A DNA stretch of 64,000 bases from Cacajao melanocephalus (taxonomy: Eukaryota; Chordata; Mammalia; Primates; Pitheciidae), in the NCBI GenBank assembly GCA_963573385.1, contig CAUYLG010026685.1, forward strand, positions 1 through 64,000, written 5' to 3'. A program made the position numbers and the translations under genes. Shown piece by piece: positions 26,656 through 39,690 of this stretch. How positions within the stretch are numbered: the first letter of the stretch is position 1; each line of letters opens with the position of its first letter. The notes beneath the pieces are model-generated. The model was not told where the DNA came from, did not search any database, and was given only the letters and a program-made list of their open reading frames with translations.

Positions 26656-27019
26656 TCCTCTTTCCCCAGTGTGTGAATATTTCTGTGTTTGGGTGTGAGT
26701 GCAGAGGTCATGTGCACTTGCTTGGAGAGGATAGGGCTATTGCTTAGGAAAAAAGCGAGTGGACTTCTTATCACTTCTCCCTCAGTGTCTTCCCAGCCAG
26801 CATGATGGCATTCTGTCTACTTGAGTCGTGACCATTTTTGCCACCTTGGTTCATTATGACTCCATCTTTCTTTTCACTGACTCCAATTGCCTTCCCAACT
26901 TAAGTCTGAACAATCCTCTCTCCCACTGGGCAGCAGTTGACAGGAAGCAAAGCTCTTTCATGTTCTTTATCCCATTTGCAACTCGCCAAGTGCTAAGGAG
27001 GGAAGCAAGGCATGGAATG
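26656..27019. other. No recognised gene or repeat
   Basis: Unique-looking sequence. Short open frames only. Confidence 0.45.
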
Positions 27020-27122
27020 TTATCCAATTTGACCACTGAGGCAAAGAAAGGGGAGTGACTTGCCTGTCAGCACTGAGGTAGTTGGGGCCAGTGTTGGGAC
27101 TCAAATTGAGTCCTCAAGTTCG
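27020..27122 (-). repeat. Probable MIR fragment
   Basis: ccaatttgaccactgaggca, aagaaaggggagtgacttgc and gggactcaaattgagtcctc resemble a reversed MIR. Confidence 0.5.
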
Positions 27123-27144
27123 GTGTTATTTTTGTAACAATGGA

Positions 27145-27350
27145 TCTTGGTTATTAAGCACCTACTATAAGCCAGGAACTGTCCTAGGTGTATGAAGTAT
27201 ATTCTCATTGAACTCTTCTGTTTTCTATATGAGGAGATAAGAGACTGAGATAAGAAATGCAACCTGCCCAAAATCAGAAAGTGCATAAGTGGTGAAGCTG
27301 GGATGTAATTACAGGTCTGGCTGACTCTAGACTGGCGTGACATAATCACC
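27145..27350 (-). repeat. MIR, reverse orientation
   Basis: ttattaagcacctactataa, gccaggaactgtcctaggtg, gagactgagataagaaatgc, aacctgcccaaaatcagaaa and caggtctggctgactctaga are reversed MIR landmarks in order. Confidence 0.88.
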
Positions 27351-29329
27351 CAATGCTGTCTCCTCTGTGTCACCTCCAGAGATAAAGATGTGAACAAGTG
27401 GCCAGGCTGACAGTATGCTCCCAGATCCCAGTGGATGCTTATGAGGAATGGCCCCAAATGCCCATCATCCAGATTGCAGTCCAGTAATCCATCCAGGAAG
27501 TCCCCTGGCTCAGGGCCCAGCTCCTGAGGGCTATTTAGAGACAGTCTCGTTCCTTCACTTTAGCTCCTAAAACCTGATGGCCAGCTCCCTTGAAGTCTGG
27601 TGAGCAGCAGCCACTCATAAATACTCCAATGACACCTTCCCTCTTGCTCAGAGCTGGCCCGGAGCCCAACTGGCATAAACCACCATACTGCCCAGTGCAG
27701 GTGATAAATTTTTGTATGTGAGTCATCCTTGGAAACTTTTGAGGCTTGACCTAAGAGGGTCCACAGAAGCAGCAGTTACTGGCCTGGGATGCCTACCTCA
27801 GCTCAGGGCGGCCTATAGTGCAGTGGCCCCACCTGCTGGAGTGGGCGATGCAGCTTACCTGCCTGTGACACAAGAGCTTAGCCCTTAAGGATAGTTCAAG
27901 AGAAAGAGAAAAATCTTCCTAGAGAGAAATCATTTTCTCTAAGAATTATAAGTTTTGGATATTTGCAAGAGAACAGCACAGATGCTGGGGAAGAAGGCAG
28001 GTGCCAGGCTAAATAAAGAAATGTGAGCACATACACAGAGAACATGCTCCTTTGTTTCCACAGGGAGGCACAAATGTATATTAATGAGGATTCTGAATGC
28101 CAAGAAATCAAATAACAACATAAACATCACAGTAAACACCAAAGCCCCAGCGTTGGCTGAAATCACTTACTGTAGAAGGGGCAGAGGATTTCTAACTGTG
28201 TGTCCTGCCCTGAAGCCTTCCAAAGCTTCATAAAAGACAACTGCTCTGCTTGTAGGGCTGGGACCTGACACTCATAAACAAGAGAAGCTCCTGAGTTCAG
28301 ACACTGATACTGGAGAGAAGCTCTAGGAGGCCACTGCATGTGCTCAAAGGCACAAGAGCAAGGACATGGGCTTGGATTCATGTTGTAGGCAAGGAGCTGT
28401 GTATGAAGTCTGTGGCAAACTGGCTTATTGGTCTCAAGAGGTACATAAACCTTCAGATGGGTAGGAGATGTGGTGAGAGAGGCAAGTGGAGAAAAAACTC
28501 AAAATGGACAACTTCTTCCCAAGAGTCCCACACCACAAGACAAGAAATCTTAGTGCATGGCCTCGGGGGGGCATGGGTGTGAGTGTTTGCACCCCTCTAA
28601 TCCTATGCCAGCTCTTTCCTGCCAGACAGGTAGGCATATATGAGCCAGCTGCACCAATGCCACACAATCCTGCTTTAGGCTTATGGTGGATATCTATCCC
28701 TTTTTTGACTGCCCAGCATCTTCACTCTTCTCCTAGGTTTGAGAAAGCTGAAAAAACACCAGTTACTCACTTTCTCAGCTTCTTTTTGAAGCTAGAGGAT
28801 AGTACATGGCTGAGGCTCAGGAAATTCAGTTTTGAGTCAGTGCTAATGATAAAGAAAAGCAGGGTCAGTAGGGAATATGCCACAGAATCTCATGTCCTGG
28901 AGCAACTATACTAGGGGAACCAGAGGCCAGCAATAGCAATGTTGGTGAACAAGCTAGAGGGTCTACTGCTTAGTGGTATAACAAGGGTCTACTGCTCAGT
29001 GGTGTAACAGAGCTGTTCTTATCAGATTAATTCTGTGATATGATTATGTCTGTAAATCTGGTCATATGGCAACCAAACCTGATTCTCAAGCCTCCCAGCA
29101 ATTCTGTGAGCTACCCAGTACCCTTCCTAGAAACCTTTTATTTCTGTTTTAATAATTCAGAGTTAGTTTCTGTTGCTTACTACTAGGACTCTGAAAAGAC
29201 CTATAAATCCTTGCTGAGATTCTGGAATATATCTTTCTCTATTCTCTGCACAGCCCAACCATCCTTTGAGGTTCAACATAAGTCTTCTCTCTCCTAAGAA
29301 GCACACCCTAATTATTCCATTTATTCTAA
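27351..29329. other. Long stretch without recognised genes; one short tandem duplication
   Basis: Mostly unique-looking. A 26-29-base segment (gggtctactgcttagtggta) is tandemly doubled at 28957-29008. Around 29070-29195 there is a possible old repeat end (gtgagctacccagtaccctt) that I cannot name. The open frame at 28486-28914 (142 codons) has no recognisable domain. Confidence 0.45.
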
Positions 29330-29500
29330 AAGCATTTCCTGAGTATCTGTTGTAAGCCACATACTGTGCTACATGTTGAGGATGCAGAAATAAATTGGAC
29401 TCTGTTTCTTTACTTAAAGAGTTCCTATTATAGTGATAAATGAAGACTGAAAAAGAAATGTGATGAGGGCTATACTAGAGGCTAGATGAATCCCTGGCTC
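29330..29500 (+). repeat. Ancient LINE/SINE fragment, family unsure
   Basis: gagtatctgttgtaagccac, atactgtgctacatgttgag, gatgcagaaataaattgga and gtgatgagggctatactaga resemble an old mammalian repeat (MIR-like or L3-like) that reads 'ctactatgtgccaggcactgtgctaggcactgggatacag'. Confidence 0.45.
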
Positions 29501-29519
29501 ATGGCTGCCTGACCATGAT

Positions 29520-30652
29520 AGGAAAATCCAGTTGAAAAGTTGAAGCTTCCACTTTTGATAATGAGGGATTAGCCTTCCCACAAAAAAATAGATGAAAATC
29601 TCAGTCAAAACATTAAAAAACAGTCTCTCTAGAATGTCAAAGATATGAAAATACAAGAATTATGGGAGCAAGACAGAAAAGACCACAGAATCAGAAAAGT
29701 AAGTGCAACAACATCTGGGGCCTCCTTGGTCAAAGATAATAGAAAATAAAAATTAGAATCAAATGGAAATTTCACAACAGAAAAATACAATAACCAAAAT
29801 AATAAACTCACTAGATAGGTATAACGACATATAATATATAGTCAAAGAAAGAGTAAGTAAACTGCAAAAAACAGGTCAGAAGAAAACAGCCAGAATATAT
29901 AAAGACAAACAAGAAACATAGAAGAGACAGTAAGGGGCATAGAGAATATAATGAGAATATCTAATCAATGTGTAATTGGCATAGGAGGAGAAAAGAGTAA
30001 GAGAAAGAGAAAACAGGAGCAGAAGAAATATTTTGAGAGCTAATGATTAAGGACTTTTATAGTGATAAAAGATGTCAAACCACAGATTCAAGAGGCCTGC
30101 AAATCTCAACAAGGATGAATTCAGAGAAAACCGCACTGAGAGGCACACTGCAGTAAAACTGCTGAAATAAAAAATATCAAAAGCAGTTAGAATGAAATTA
30201 CATAATGTTTGAGATTTATTTTGAAATGAAGCAACAGTAGTAGAAGAAATTTATGGGGTAGAGGAAAAATGTGGCGAACTTCCACTTCCAGAAATAATGG
30301 ATTAACAGATGCCAGAGGAGCCCCCCAACAGTAAACAACCATCAAACTAGTCAAAATATACAAGGCAATGGCTTTCAGGCATTAGAAATTAGACACTAGG
30401 CTTTAGGCAACAGATAACACAAGACTCCCAATCCCTGAGAGCAAGGGATGAAAACCACAATTTCTCCAGTTCTCTGCATGGGGAAAATTTCCCAAGTGCA
30501 GTAAAGTGAGCTGGAATCCAAGCAGTGCATAGTGGTACTACTGAGGTTAAGAGGCAGAGATCACAGTTTGGGAAAGCAAAAATGGTTGTGATCTTTGGGA
30601 TATGGTCCTGGAGATGGGAGAACTACAAATGGGAGGAAGCACCAAAAGTCCA
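29520..30652 (+). mobile_element. Old L1M, 5' / ORF1 region
   Basis: The A-rich purine strand follows old-L1 ORF1: cagaagaaaacagccagaat, agaagaaatattttgagagc, gatgtcaaaccacagattca, agaggcctgcaaatctcaac and gcagtaaaactgctgaaata correspond to the coiled-coil and RNA-binding part of ORF1. The 30250-30650 part is less clear and may be L1 5' UTR. No intact ORF1 frame remains. An MLT1-type LTR interrupts it next. Confidence 0.65.
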
Positions 30653-31051
30653 TGTCTTAGTTTGCTAAGGATGCCATAACAATCTACCAAAAACTGGGTG
30701 GCTTCAACAACCGAAATTTATTCTCTCACAGACCTGGAGACTAAAAATTCAAAATCAGGGTGTTGACAGGGTTGGTTCTTCCTGAGAGCTATGACAAAGG
30801 ATCTGTTCCAGGCCTCTCTTCTTGGCTTATAGTTGGCCATCTTCTCCTTATATCTTTTTATACTGCCTTCCCTTGATGCCTATCTTTGTGCCCCAAATTC
30901 TTTCAGTTATACTGGACCAGGACCCATCCTAATGACCTTAGTTTAATTTGATTAATTCTGTAAAGATCCTGTTTCCAAATAAGAAACCATTTTGAAGTAT
31001 TGGGGATTAAAAATTCAACACATGAATTTTGGGAAAATACAATTCAACACA
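30653..31051 (-). mobile_element. Solo LTR of the MLT1/MST type, inserted in L1M
   Basis: tgtcttagtttgctaaggat, ccataacaatctaccaaaaa, ctgggtggcttcaacaaccg, aaatttattctctcacagac and the end acatgaattttgggaaaata are the reverse complement of an MLT1/MST LTR (poly(A) signal as tttatt). The L1 before and after is consecutive, so the LTR inserted into it. Confidence 0.85.
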
Positions 31052-33566
31052 TAAGCATCCATGTGGGGTCTCCTGCAAGTCTATGTCTGAGTCTTGGCTA
31101 TAAACAGGCAAGGCAAGATATCATCTGTGATATCATCAGAAGTAATGCAAGCAGGTAGACAGTGGAATCAGACATCTTTAAAGTGCTGCCAAAACAAAAA
31201 CAAATAATCACCTTGTCAACCCAGAATTCTATATCCATAAAAATAGCCTGCAAGAACAAGGGTGAAATAAAGGCATTTTCAGATAAATAAATGATAAGAG
31301 AATTCATTGCCTGTAGCCTTACACTACTAAAGGGAAATGGCACCACATTTAGAAACTTAGGACAAGAGGAAGTTAAAAGAATGTAAATGGTAAATAAATA
31401 GGTAATAATGAAGGAACTTGGTTTTCTAAATATTACTTTTCATAATTCCCTTAAAACTAATTACAGAAAAATAATATATGGTTTATAAAATAAGATTTGT
31501 GACATATATAGAATTAAAGAATATGATAAAAATTGCATAAAGCACACAGTGTGGCTGGTAAATGTAACTGTACTTTTATAAGATTTATAATTCCACAAAA
31601 AACTTATAATTCTCATTTTATATGTGGCAATTCTTACTTTATTATTACTACATGGTATAATAATATTATACCATATTATTATTATTATTATTATTATTAT
31701 TACTACTACTACTACATGGTGTAGTAATAAAGTGAGAAGTGCCACATATAAAGTGAGAATTAGAAAGTGTGAAGTAGAAAGTGCAAAGTGTCAGGAGTGA
31801 AGTAGTAAAATACTAACTCTAAATAGACATTAATAAGCTGAAGATGCATATTCTTAGCCCCAAACAAACCACTAAATATCATAAAAAGTGATATATATAT
31901 ATAGGAAATAAAATACTAAAAAAAAAAATTCACCGAAAAGAAGTAGGTAAAGAGCAAATAGAGAGGGGAACAAACAACAGATAAAATAAGTCAAAAACAA
32001 ATATTGAGATGGTAGACCTAAATGTAATAATGTCAATGCTGATATTAAGCATAAATGAACACTTCAGTTAAAAGACAGAAATTGTCAGATCAGATTAAAA
32101 GATTCAACAATATGCTACATATAATGTACACTTTAAATATAAAGACACAAATTGGAAATAATAGGAAAAAGAAATACCACAGGAACAGTAATCATAAGAA
32201 AGCTGGCATAGCTATTTACATCAGATAAAATAGACTTCAGGAAAGGAGTATGGTGAAAGATAAGAATATTTCATAAAGTCAAAAGGATTAAAAAATTAGG
32301 AATACACAACTATTATAAAGGATATGTATCTAATTACAGATTTTTAAATACATGAAGCAAAGTGTGACAGAAATAATGAAGAAAGAGACAAATCCAGAAT
32401 CATAGTTGAAAATTTTAACACCTCTTTTCTCAATAACTAATAGAGCAACTAAAAAATTAGTAATCATATACAGTATCTAAATATTATTAGACAACTTAAC
32501 CTAGTTGACATTTGTATAATACTATAACCAACAATGGCAGAATAAACATTTTCAAGTGTACATGGAATATTCACAAAAATAGAACGTATGTGGAGACAAA
32601 AAACCATCTACAGATTTCAAAAGAAATCTTAAAGAATATATTCTCTATCCATGATGAAAGTGAATCATAAATCACTAACAATAAAATATCTAGAAATAAC
32701 CCAAGTGTTTGGAAATGAAATAACATGTTTCTAAATAATCTGAGGTCAAAGAAGAAATCACAAAGGAAATTAAAAATATTTTCACACTGAATGATAATGA
32801 AAATGCAACATATCATAATTTGAGGGATGCAGCAAGAAGTCCTTAGAAGGAAACTTATAGCTTTAACTACTTATATTAGCTACATTTATAGCTATATTTA
32901 TAGCTTTAATTACTTATATTTAGCTACTTATATTATTTGCTTATTTCCTTATTAGAAAATAAGGAAAGTCAAAATCAGTGATCTGAGAATCAACCTTAAG
33001 AAATCAGAAAAAGAAGAATAAATTAAACTCAAAGTAAATTGTAGGAAAGGAATAATAGCAGAAATAGAAGCCAGAAATTGAGAAACAAAACACGAATGAA
33101 AGTATTACTGGTAGATAAGTAATTCAGAAAAAAAAAAAAGAAAATGAAAGTAGTACATTGAAAAGATCTGTAAAACTGGTAATTCTTTAACTAGAGTGAT
33201 CAAGAAACAAAGACCACAAATTTCTGACATTAGGAATGGAAGAGGGGACACCACTACAGATCCTACAGACATTAAAAGGGTAACAAGGGCATACTATGAA
33301 CAGTTTTATGGCAATACATTTGATAGCTTAGATAAAATGTATAATTCTTTGAAAGATAAAAATGACCAAATCTTATTTTAAAAAGATCATCTGAATAGCT
33401 ACTGCTACTGAATAAACTGGCTTTGTAATTAATAACCTTCCCACAAGTGAATTCCAAGGCTTGATGATTTCATTGGTGAATTCCATTAAATTTTACAGAA
33501 GAAATAACACTCATACTAGGAAAATACTTTCAGGAAAAAAGAGAGGGGAACACTTCCTTCTCAAGC
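31052..33566 (+). mobile_element. Old L1M, ORF1 end to ORF2 middle
   Basis: aaagtgctgccaaaacaaaa, ccagaattctatatccataa and aaggcattttcagataaata are the ORF1 C-terminal part. After 31500 the inter-ORF region contains a palindromic AT expansion, then ORF2 follows: tttcaagtgtacatggaata (endonuclease), ggaatggaagaggggacacc and ctacagacattaaaagggta (linker and RT). Stops are frequent. Local tandem expansion of a tagctactta motif occurs at 32850-32935. A solo LTR breaks it at 33567. Confidence 0.85.
31608..31761. repeat. AT-rich inverted repeat with (ATT)n loop
   Basis: Left arm 31608-31657 and right arm 31713-31761 are reverse complements with few mismatches (left ttatatgtggcaattcttac, right gtgagaagtgccacatataa). 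Between them lie a smaller perfect palindrome (atggtataat/attataccat, 31652-31674) and an ATT/ACT trinucleotide run (31673-31714). The arms can fold into a hairpin of about 50 base pairs. Confidence 0.88.
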
Positions 33567-34133
33567 TGTCAAGCAATCTCTAAGCAGCCACACACTGGCA
33601 GCTGCTAGGTTGGATTGCCACAATTCCATAGATTTGTCTGATAAGGAGACAACAAGCCCAAATAGATTCAAATAGTTTATTACTTATATAGACAACAAAA
33701 GTGAGATCGAAGTGGTGTCAAATCCTCATGTCCCTCACCCCACAGAACAACAATGAACCAGAGTGGCCAGATGACAGACAGCTTGGGCAACGAATTGCTC
33801 TGCTATTGAGGAACCAACTCTAAATTTATGCACTCACACATAAGCCTATAGATGTAAACTAAGTAGGAGTGAGGTAGAAAGTCTTATGCTCAAGCAAAAC
33901 TAGAGAGATGCGTGAGAAATAGTGTTTTGGAAGTTTCCCATAAGATAGGGAGGTTAGTGAGAAACTGCCTCATGGAAGCTTCTCAACTAGGCTTCTTGTA
34001 TCTCTTTGTTCCAGGGAGAATCACAGGTCATCCTGACAAGACTTGGGTCAGACTACAGTTAAGCTTTACCTACATGACCTATGTGAACACACGAAAAGTT
34101 GTCAGTACAACATGGCAGAGATGTTTTCCTACA
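33567..34133 (-). mobile_element. Solo endogenous-retrovirus LTR (ERV1-like)
   Basis: A 567-base block with TG...CA ends (tgtcaagcaatctc at left, ttttcctaca at right) interrupts L1 ORF2. Read on the minus strand it has a TATA-type motif (ctatataag, complement of 33683-33691) and, next to it, the poly(A) signal aataaa (complement of 33676-33681), which fixes the orientation. The L1 continues beyond it at ttttataaagtcagtaatac. No retroviral genes are attached, so recombination between LTRs presumably removed the provirus. The family is not identified and no clear 4-6-bp target duplication was found. Confidence 0.7.
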
Positions 34134-34357
34134 TATTTTCACCTTATTTTATAAAGTCAGTAATACCCTGATACCCAAACTAGAAGTCAACCTAAAGGAA
34201 AAAAATTAGACAAGTATTCTTCATAAACATACAGGGAAAAATACTTAAACAATAAATGAGCAAAGTGAATCCAGTAATATGTAAAAAGGATAATACATCA
34301 TGACTGTGGGCTATTTCCAGGAATTCAAGGTTATTTTAACATTCAAAAGTCAATGTA
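34134..34357 (+). mobile_element. Old L1M, ORF2 continuation after the LTR
   Basis: gtcagtaataccctgatacc, ataatacatcatgactgtgg and aacattcaaaagtcaatgta continue reverse-transcriptase-region ORF2 from 33566, then the match stops at about 34357. Confidence 0.8.
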
Positions 34358-35370
<1,013 letters not shown>

Positions 35371-35379
35371 TTAAACATT

Positions 35380-36205
35380 TAAAGGTAATTGTAGATTCAC
35401 ATGCAGTTGTAAGAAGCAATACAAAGAAATCCAGTGTACTCTTCTCCAGTTTCCTTCAATGGTACCATCTTATAAAATCGTAGTACAATATCACAACCAA
35501 GATAGTAACATTGATACAGTCAAGATACAGAATACTTCCATTACTACAAGGATACCACATTTTGCCCTTTCTTTTATAGCCACATCTATTTTCCTTCTCC
35601 CCAACCCCCTCTTTGATCCTGGGAACTAACAGTCTGTTCACTTCTAGAATTTTTTCATTTAAAGAATTTTGTATAAATGAAATCATACATATAAAAAAGC
35701 CAATAATAGATGGGATAGACATTTTTCAATTAGATTAATTCTCTGGAGATTCATTCAGGTTATTGTGTGAATCAACAATTTCCCTTTTATTGCTGAGTAG
35801 TATTTCATGATATGGATGTATTGCAGTTTGTTTAACCACTTACCTATTGAAGGACACCTGGACCCTTTCCAGGTTTACGCTATTGCAAATAAAGTTGCAT
35901 TCATGTGCAGGTTTTGTGTGGATGTAAGTTGTATGACAGTTGCATGTTTAGTTTCTTAGGAAACTACCAAACTATTTTTTAGAATGGCTGTACCATTTTA
36001 CATTCTCACTAACAATGTATGAGTGATTGAGTTTCACCGCATCCTTCCCAGCCTTGTTGCTGTCACTATTTTGTAAATTTTTTTAGCCATTCTGGCAGAT
36101 TTGCAGCAATATCTCAATGTAATTTTTATTTGCATTCCTCTGATGGTTAATAATGTTGAATGTCTATTTTGCTTCATAAATAATGTCACTGAATGTATCT
36201 TTTAT
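35380..36205 (-). mobile_element. L1M 3' end (ORF2 end and 3' UTR)
   Basis: Reverse-strand L1: gtacaatatcacaaccaaga, acattgatacagtcaagata, ttttatagccacatctattt, gctgagtagtatttcatgat, agtttgtttaaccacttacc, tgaaggacacctggaccctt and gtttctcaccgcatcc-type 'gtttcaccgcatccttccca' are in the usual order. It converges tail-to-tail with the plus-strand L1 ending at 35370. Confidence 0.85.
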
Positions 36206-38150
36206 ATAGCTTTTTTAGTGGTTAAGTATGATATTATATATACATAATTTTATCACAGTTTACTGGTATCAATATTTACCAGTTTGAGTGAAGTATAGAA
36301 ACCTTACTTCCGTTTACACCACTTAACCTCCCTATTTATAATGTAATTGTCTAAAATATTTCTTCCACATATATTTAGAATCACATCAGTGTTATAATTG
36401 TTGCTTCAACCATCAAACATAATTTGGAAAACTCGAGAGAAGGAATGTCTACTATATGTATCTATATTTTTGCTCTTTTCATTGTGTCTTCTTCCTTGCT
36501 AATGTCCAAGATTCCTTCCTTTATTATTTCTCTTCTGTTTAGAGAACTTCCTTTAGCCACTCTTTTAGGGTAGGCCTGCTGGTTTAAAAACAAACAAACA
36601 AACAAACAAAAAACTCTTAAGTTTTTAAAAATTTTTCTTTTGTGAATGTTTTGATTTTCTTTTCATTCTTGAAGAATTTTGCTCGTTAGGGTATTCTGGG
36701 TTGTTGGGTTCTTTTCTTTCAGTACTTGAAAAATATGCAACGTCCTCCTGACTTGCACGATTTCTTATGACAAATCTGTTGTCATTCTAATTGTCATTTC
36801 TCTCTGCTTTCAATATGCTTTCCTTGTCTACAGTTTTCATAAGTTTAATTATGTCTTCGCATGGATTTCTTTAGGTGTATACTGTTTGGGGTTTGTGCAT
36901 CTTCTTACAGGTTTACGTCTTTTGCAAAATTTGGAGAGTTTTCAGCCATTATTTCTTCAGGTGCCTTTTCGGCCTACCCCCTTTCTTCTCTCTTACTGTA
37001 ACTCCTGTGACAAATATTAAATATTTTGTTACTGTCCCACAGGTCTCTCACACTTGGCTCATTTGTTTTCAGTCTGTTTTGTCTGGATTGCCAAAGATTG
37101 GGTAATATTTACTGTAACTTCAAGTTTACTGATTCCTCTGCCCCTTCATTTTCCTGTTCAATCCATCTCTTGAGCTCTTTATTTTGGTTATTGTATTTTT
37201 TGACTCTAAAATACCCAATTGGGTTTTCTCGATATTTTCTATTTCAATTTCTTTGCTAAAATGTTTTATTTTTTCATTTGTTCCAAATATATTTGTGATT
37301 TATCATTATTTTTACAATGGGTACATTAGATTTCTGTCAGCTCCTTCTAATATCCCTGTCATCTTGGTGTTGGGCATCAACTAATTGCCTTTTTCATTCC
37401 ATTTGAAATGTTCATTCTTTGATGAGTGATTTTGTATGGGTACTTGAACATTTGGGGCATTATGTTATGAAACTTTAGGCCTCATTTATATCTTCTGTTT
37501 AATAGCATTTATTCTGACACCAGTGAAGCAAGGGAAGAGGGAATGAAGTGTCACCTCTTTGTCGATAGATGGGGACAAAAGTTCAGATTCCTTCTGTTGG
37601 CACCTGAGGCAGGATGATGCTCCTTTTATTGCTGCACAGGGGTGGGAGATCCAGCTCCCTAGTAGGCTTTCAATGATACTTCCCTAGATGGAAGAGGTAG
37701 TAGTACCTTTTTACTGCTCCTCATGTTGCCTCCACTGACACCACAGATGGGTGCAGTGGCCTCATTACCACTACTACATCATGGTGACCCTGAATCTCCA
37801 GTTGGCCTCCTCTGACACCATTTCAGCAAAGAGTCTATGGAATGCTTCATTACTGCCTTGTGAGGACAAAAATCCAGGCTTCTCCTAAAATCTCCACTGA
37901 CATCATGGGAGGAGGAGGGAATGAAAGTCCTAGCTCCCTACTCAGTTTTCTCTGACACTGGAGCCTCATTACAGCCAGGCAAGGATGGAATTCTAGCTTT
38001 CCCACTCAGCTTTTGCTGGTGTGGGTGTGGGTCAGGCCAAAGTTTGTGGGTTTTTTCCTGTGGCGTTGAGCTAAAACAGAACAGTTATTGTCTAAAATAC
38101 TTCTGTCTTGGTAGGCTGCCCCTAGATTGAATTGTTCTGTATCCTGATTC
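36206..38150 (-). mobile_element. L1M or HAL1, ORF1 and 5' region
   Basis: The text matches the reversed ORF1 side of old L1/HAL1: tgcttcaaccatcaaacata, ccaagattccttcctttatt, agagaacttcctttagccac, ctttcagtacttgaaaaata, tttcagccattatttcttca and ggttattgtattttttgact. From about 37480 it becomes GC-richer with subrepeats built around cctcctctgacacc and actgccagg-like words (37640-38030), as in old L1 5' regions. ORF2 is absent between this and 35380-36205, which is the hallmark of HAL1; a deleted L1M is the alternative. A (CAAA)n tract sits at 36586-36613. Confidence 0.75.
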
Positions 38151-38159
38151 TGGTGGTAG

Positions 38160-39690
38160 TTACACCAATCTACCCTTATGCTGAAATTCATAGAACTGTA
38201 CAAAAATGTCAAATTACAAATAAAATTTTTAAAAAAGAAGGGAAAAGTTATAGGAGTTACATTGACTTGCTTAAAGGATCATTATAAAGATTAAAGAATT
38301 GGGGAAGTAGAGTATTGGTATAAGAATAGACAAATATATCAAGGGAAAATTAGAAAGTCCAGAAATAGCCTCACACATGTATGACCAATTGATTTTCAGC
38401 AAAGGTGCCAAAGTGATTTAATGGGTGATAGCATAGACTTTAAAAAAATTGGTGCAATTACAACTGAATATTCTCATGGGGAAGATGAACCTCAACCCTT
38501 ATTACATACCATATACAAATATTAACTTGAGAAGGTTCATAAATCTAAACACAAAAATTAAAACTATAAAAATTTCAGAAGAAAAAATAGGAAAAATATC
38601 TGCAAATTTGGAAGAGGCAACATATTTATAGGACACAGAAAGTATAAACTACATAAGAAAAAGTGATACATTGGATTTCATTAAATTTTGCTCTTTGAAT
38701 CACCAAAAAAGTGAAATGGCAAATTTGCAAACCATATATCTGAGAAAAGACTTATATCAAGAATATACAAATCACAATTATAATTTAACAACAAGACCAG
38801 GAACCCAATTTAAAAATGGGCAAATTATTAAAACAGACACTTCACAAAAGAAAATGTATAAATGGCCAACAAGCACATGACAGTATATTCACTGTCACTT
38901 ATTATCAGGGAAATACAAATTTATTCCCCTCTTGCCTTGCTGCATTGGTGTCAGAATAAACTAGATTAAACATAAAGTATAAATGAGACCCAGAGCCTTA
39001 TAACATAATACCCGAAATATCCAGGTTTCCATGCCAAATCACTCATCATATTAAGAACCAAAATTTCAAACTGAACATGAAGAGATACCATTTCATACCC
39101 ACTAGAATGGTAAAAACTAAAAAGCTGCACAATATCAAGCATTGGTAATGATATGGGGCAAATAGATCTCAAACTTTGTATTGTGGAACTGCAAAATGGT
39201 ATAATCACTTTGAAAAATCTTTGGCAATTTATTATAAAGTTTAACACATACCAATTATACAGCCTAGCAATTCCATTACTAAATATTAGCCAAGAGAAAT
39301 GAAAATTTATGTTCACAGACAGACTTGTGCAGAAATGTTCATAGCAGCTTCATCTGTAATAGTAAAAATCTTGAAACAACCCAAATGCCTAATGGATGGG
39401 TAAACAAGCTGTAGTATCTTCATAACATGGAATATTGCACAGCATGGGAAACAAACTACTGATCCATACAACAATATTAATGAGCTCAAAAAATTGTGAC
39501 AAACAAAAGAAGCCAGGGAGGCAGGAGTACACACTGTATTATTACATTCATATGAAATTCTACGAAAGCCAAGATTTATCTATAGTGACAGAAAGCAGAT
39601 CAGTACTTGCCTAGGGCAGGGGTGGGAGGAGTTTGACTAAGAAAGGGAAGGAGAAAGCTTTCTGAGATAATGGAAAGGTGCTATATCAAC
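38160..39690 (+). mobile_element. Old L1M, ORF2 3' part and 3' UTR
   Basis: gtccagaaatagcctcacac, gattttcagcaaaggtgcca, acttcacaaaagaaaatgta, aagagataccatttcatacc, aatggtataatcactttgaa and aatgttcatagcagcttcat are the ORF2 C-terminal region and beyond. A foreign piece of about 160 bases lies at 38922-39083. Confidence 0.85.
38922..39083 (+). repeat. L1 5'-side segment embedded in L1 ORF2
   Basis: aataaactagattaaacata, ccttataacataatacccga and ccaaatcactcatcatatta match, in reverse complement and with divergence, the L1 5' region at about 37410-37490 (tcattctttgatgagtgatt, gcattatgttatgaaacttt). ORF2 text is continuous on either side of it. Confidence 0.6.
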
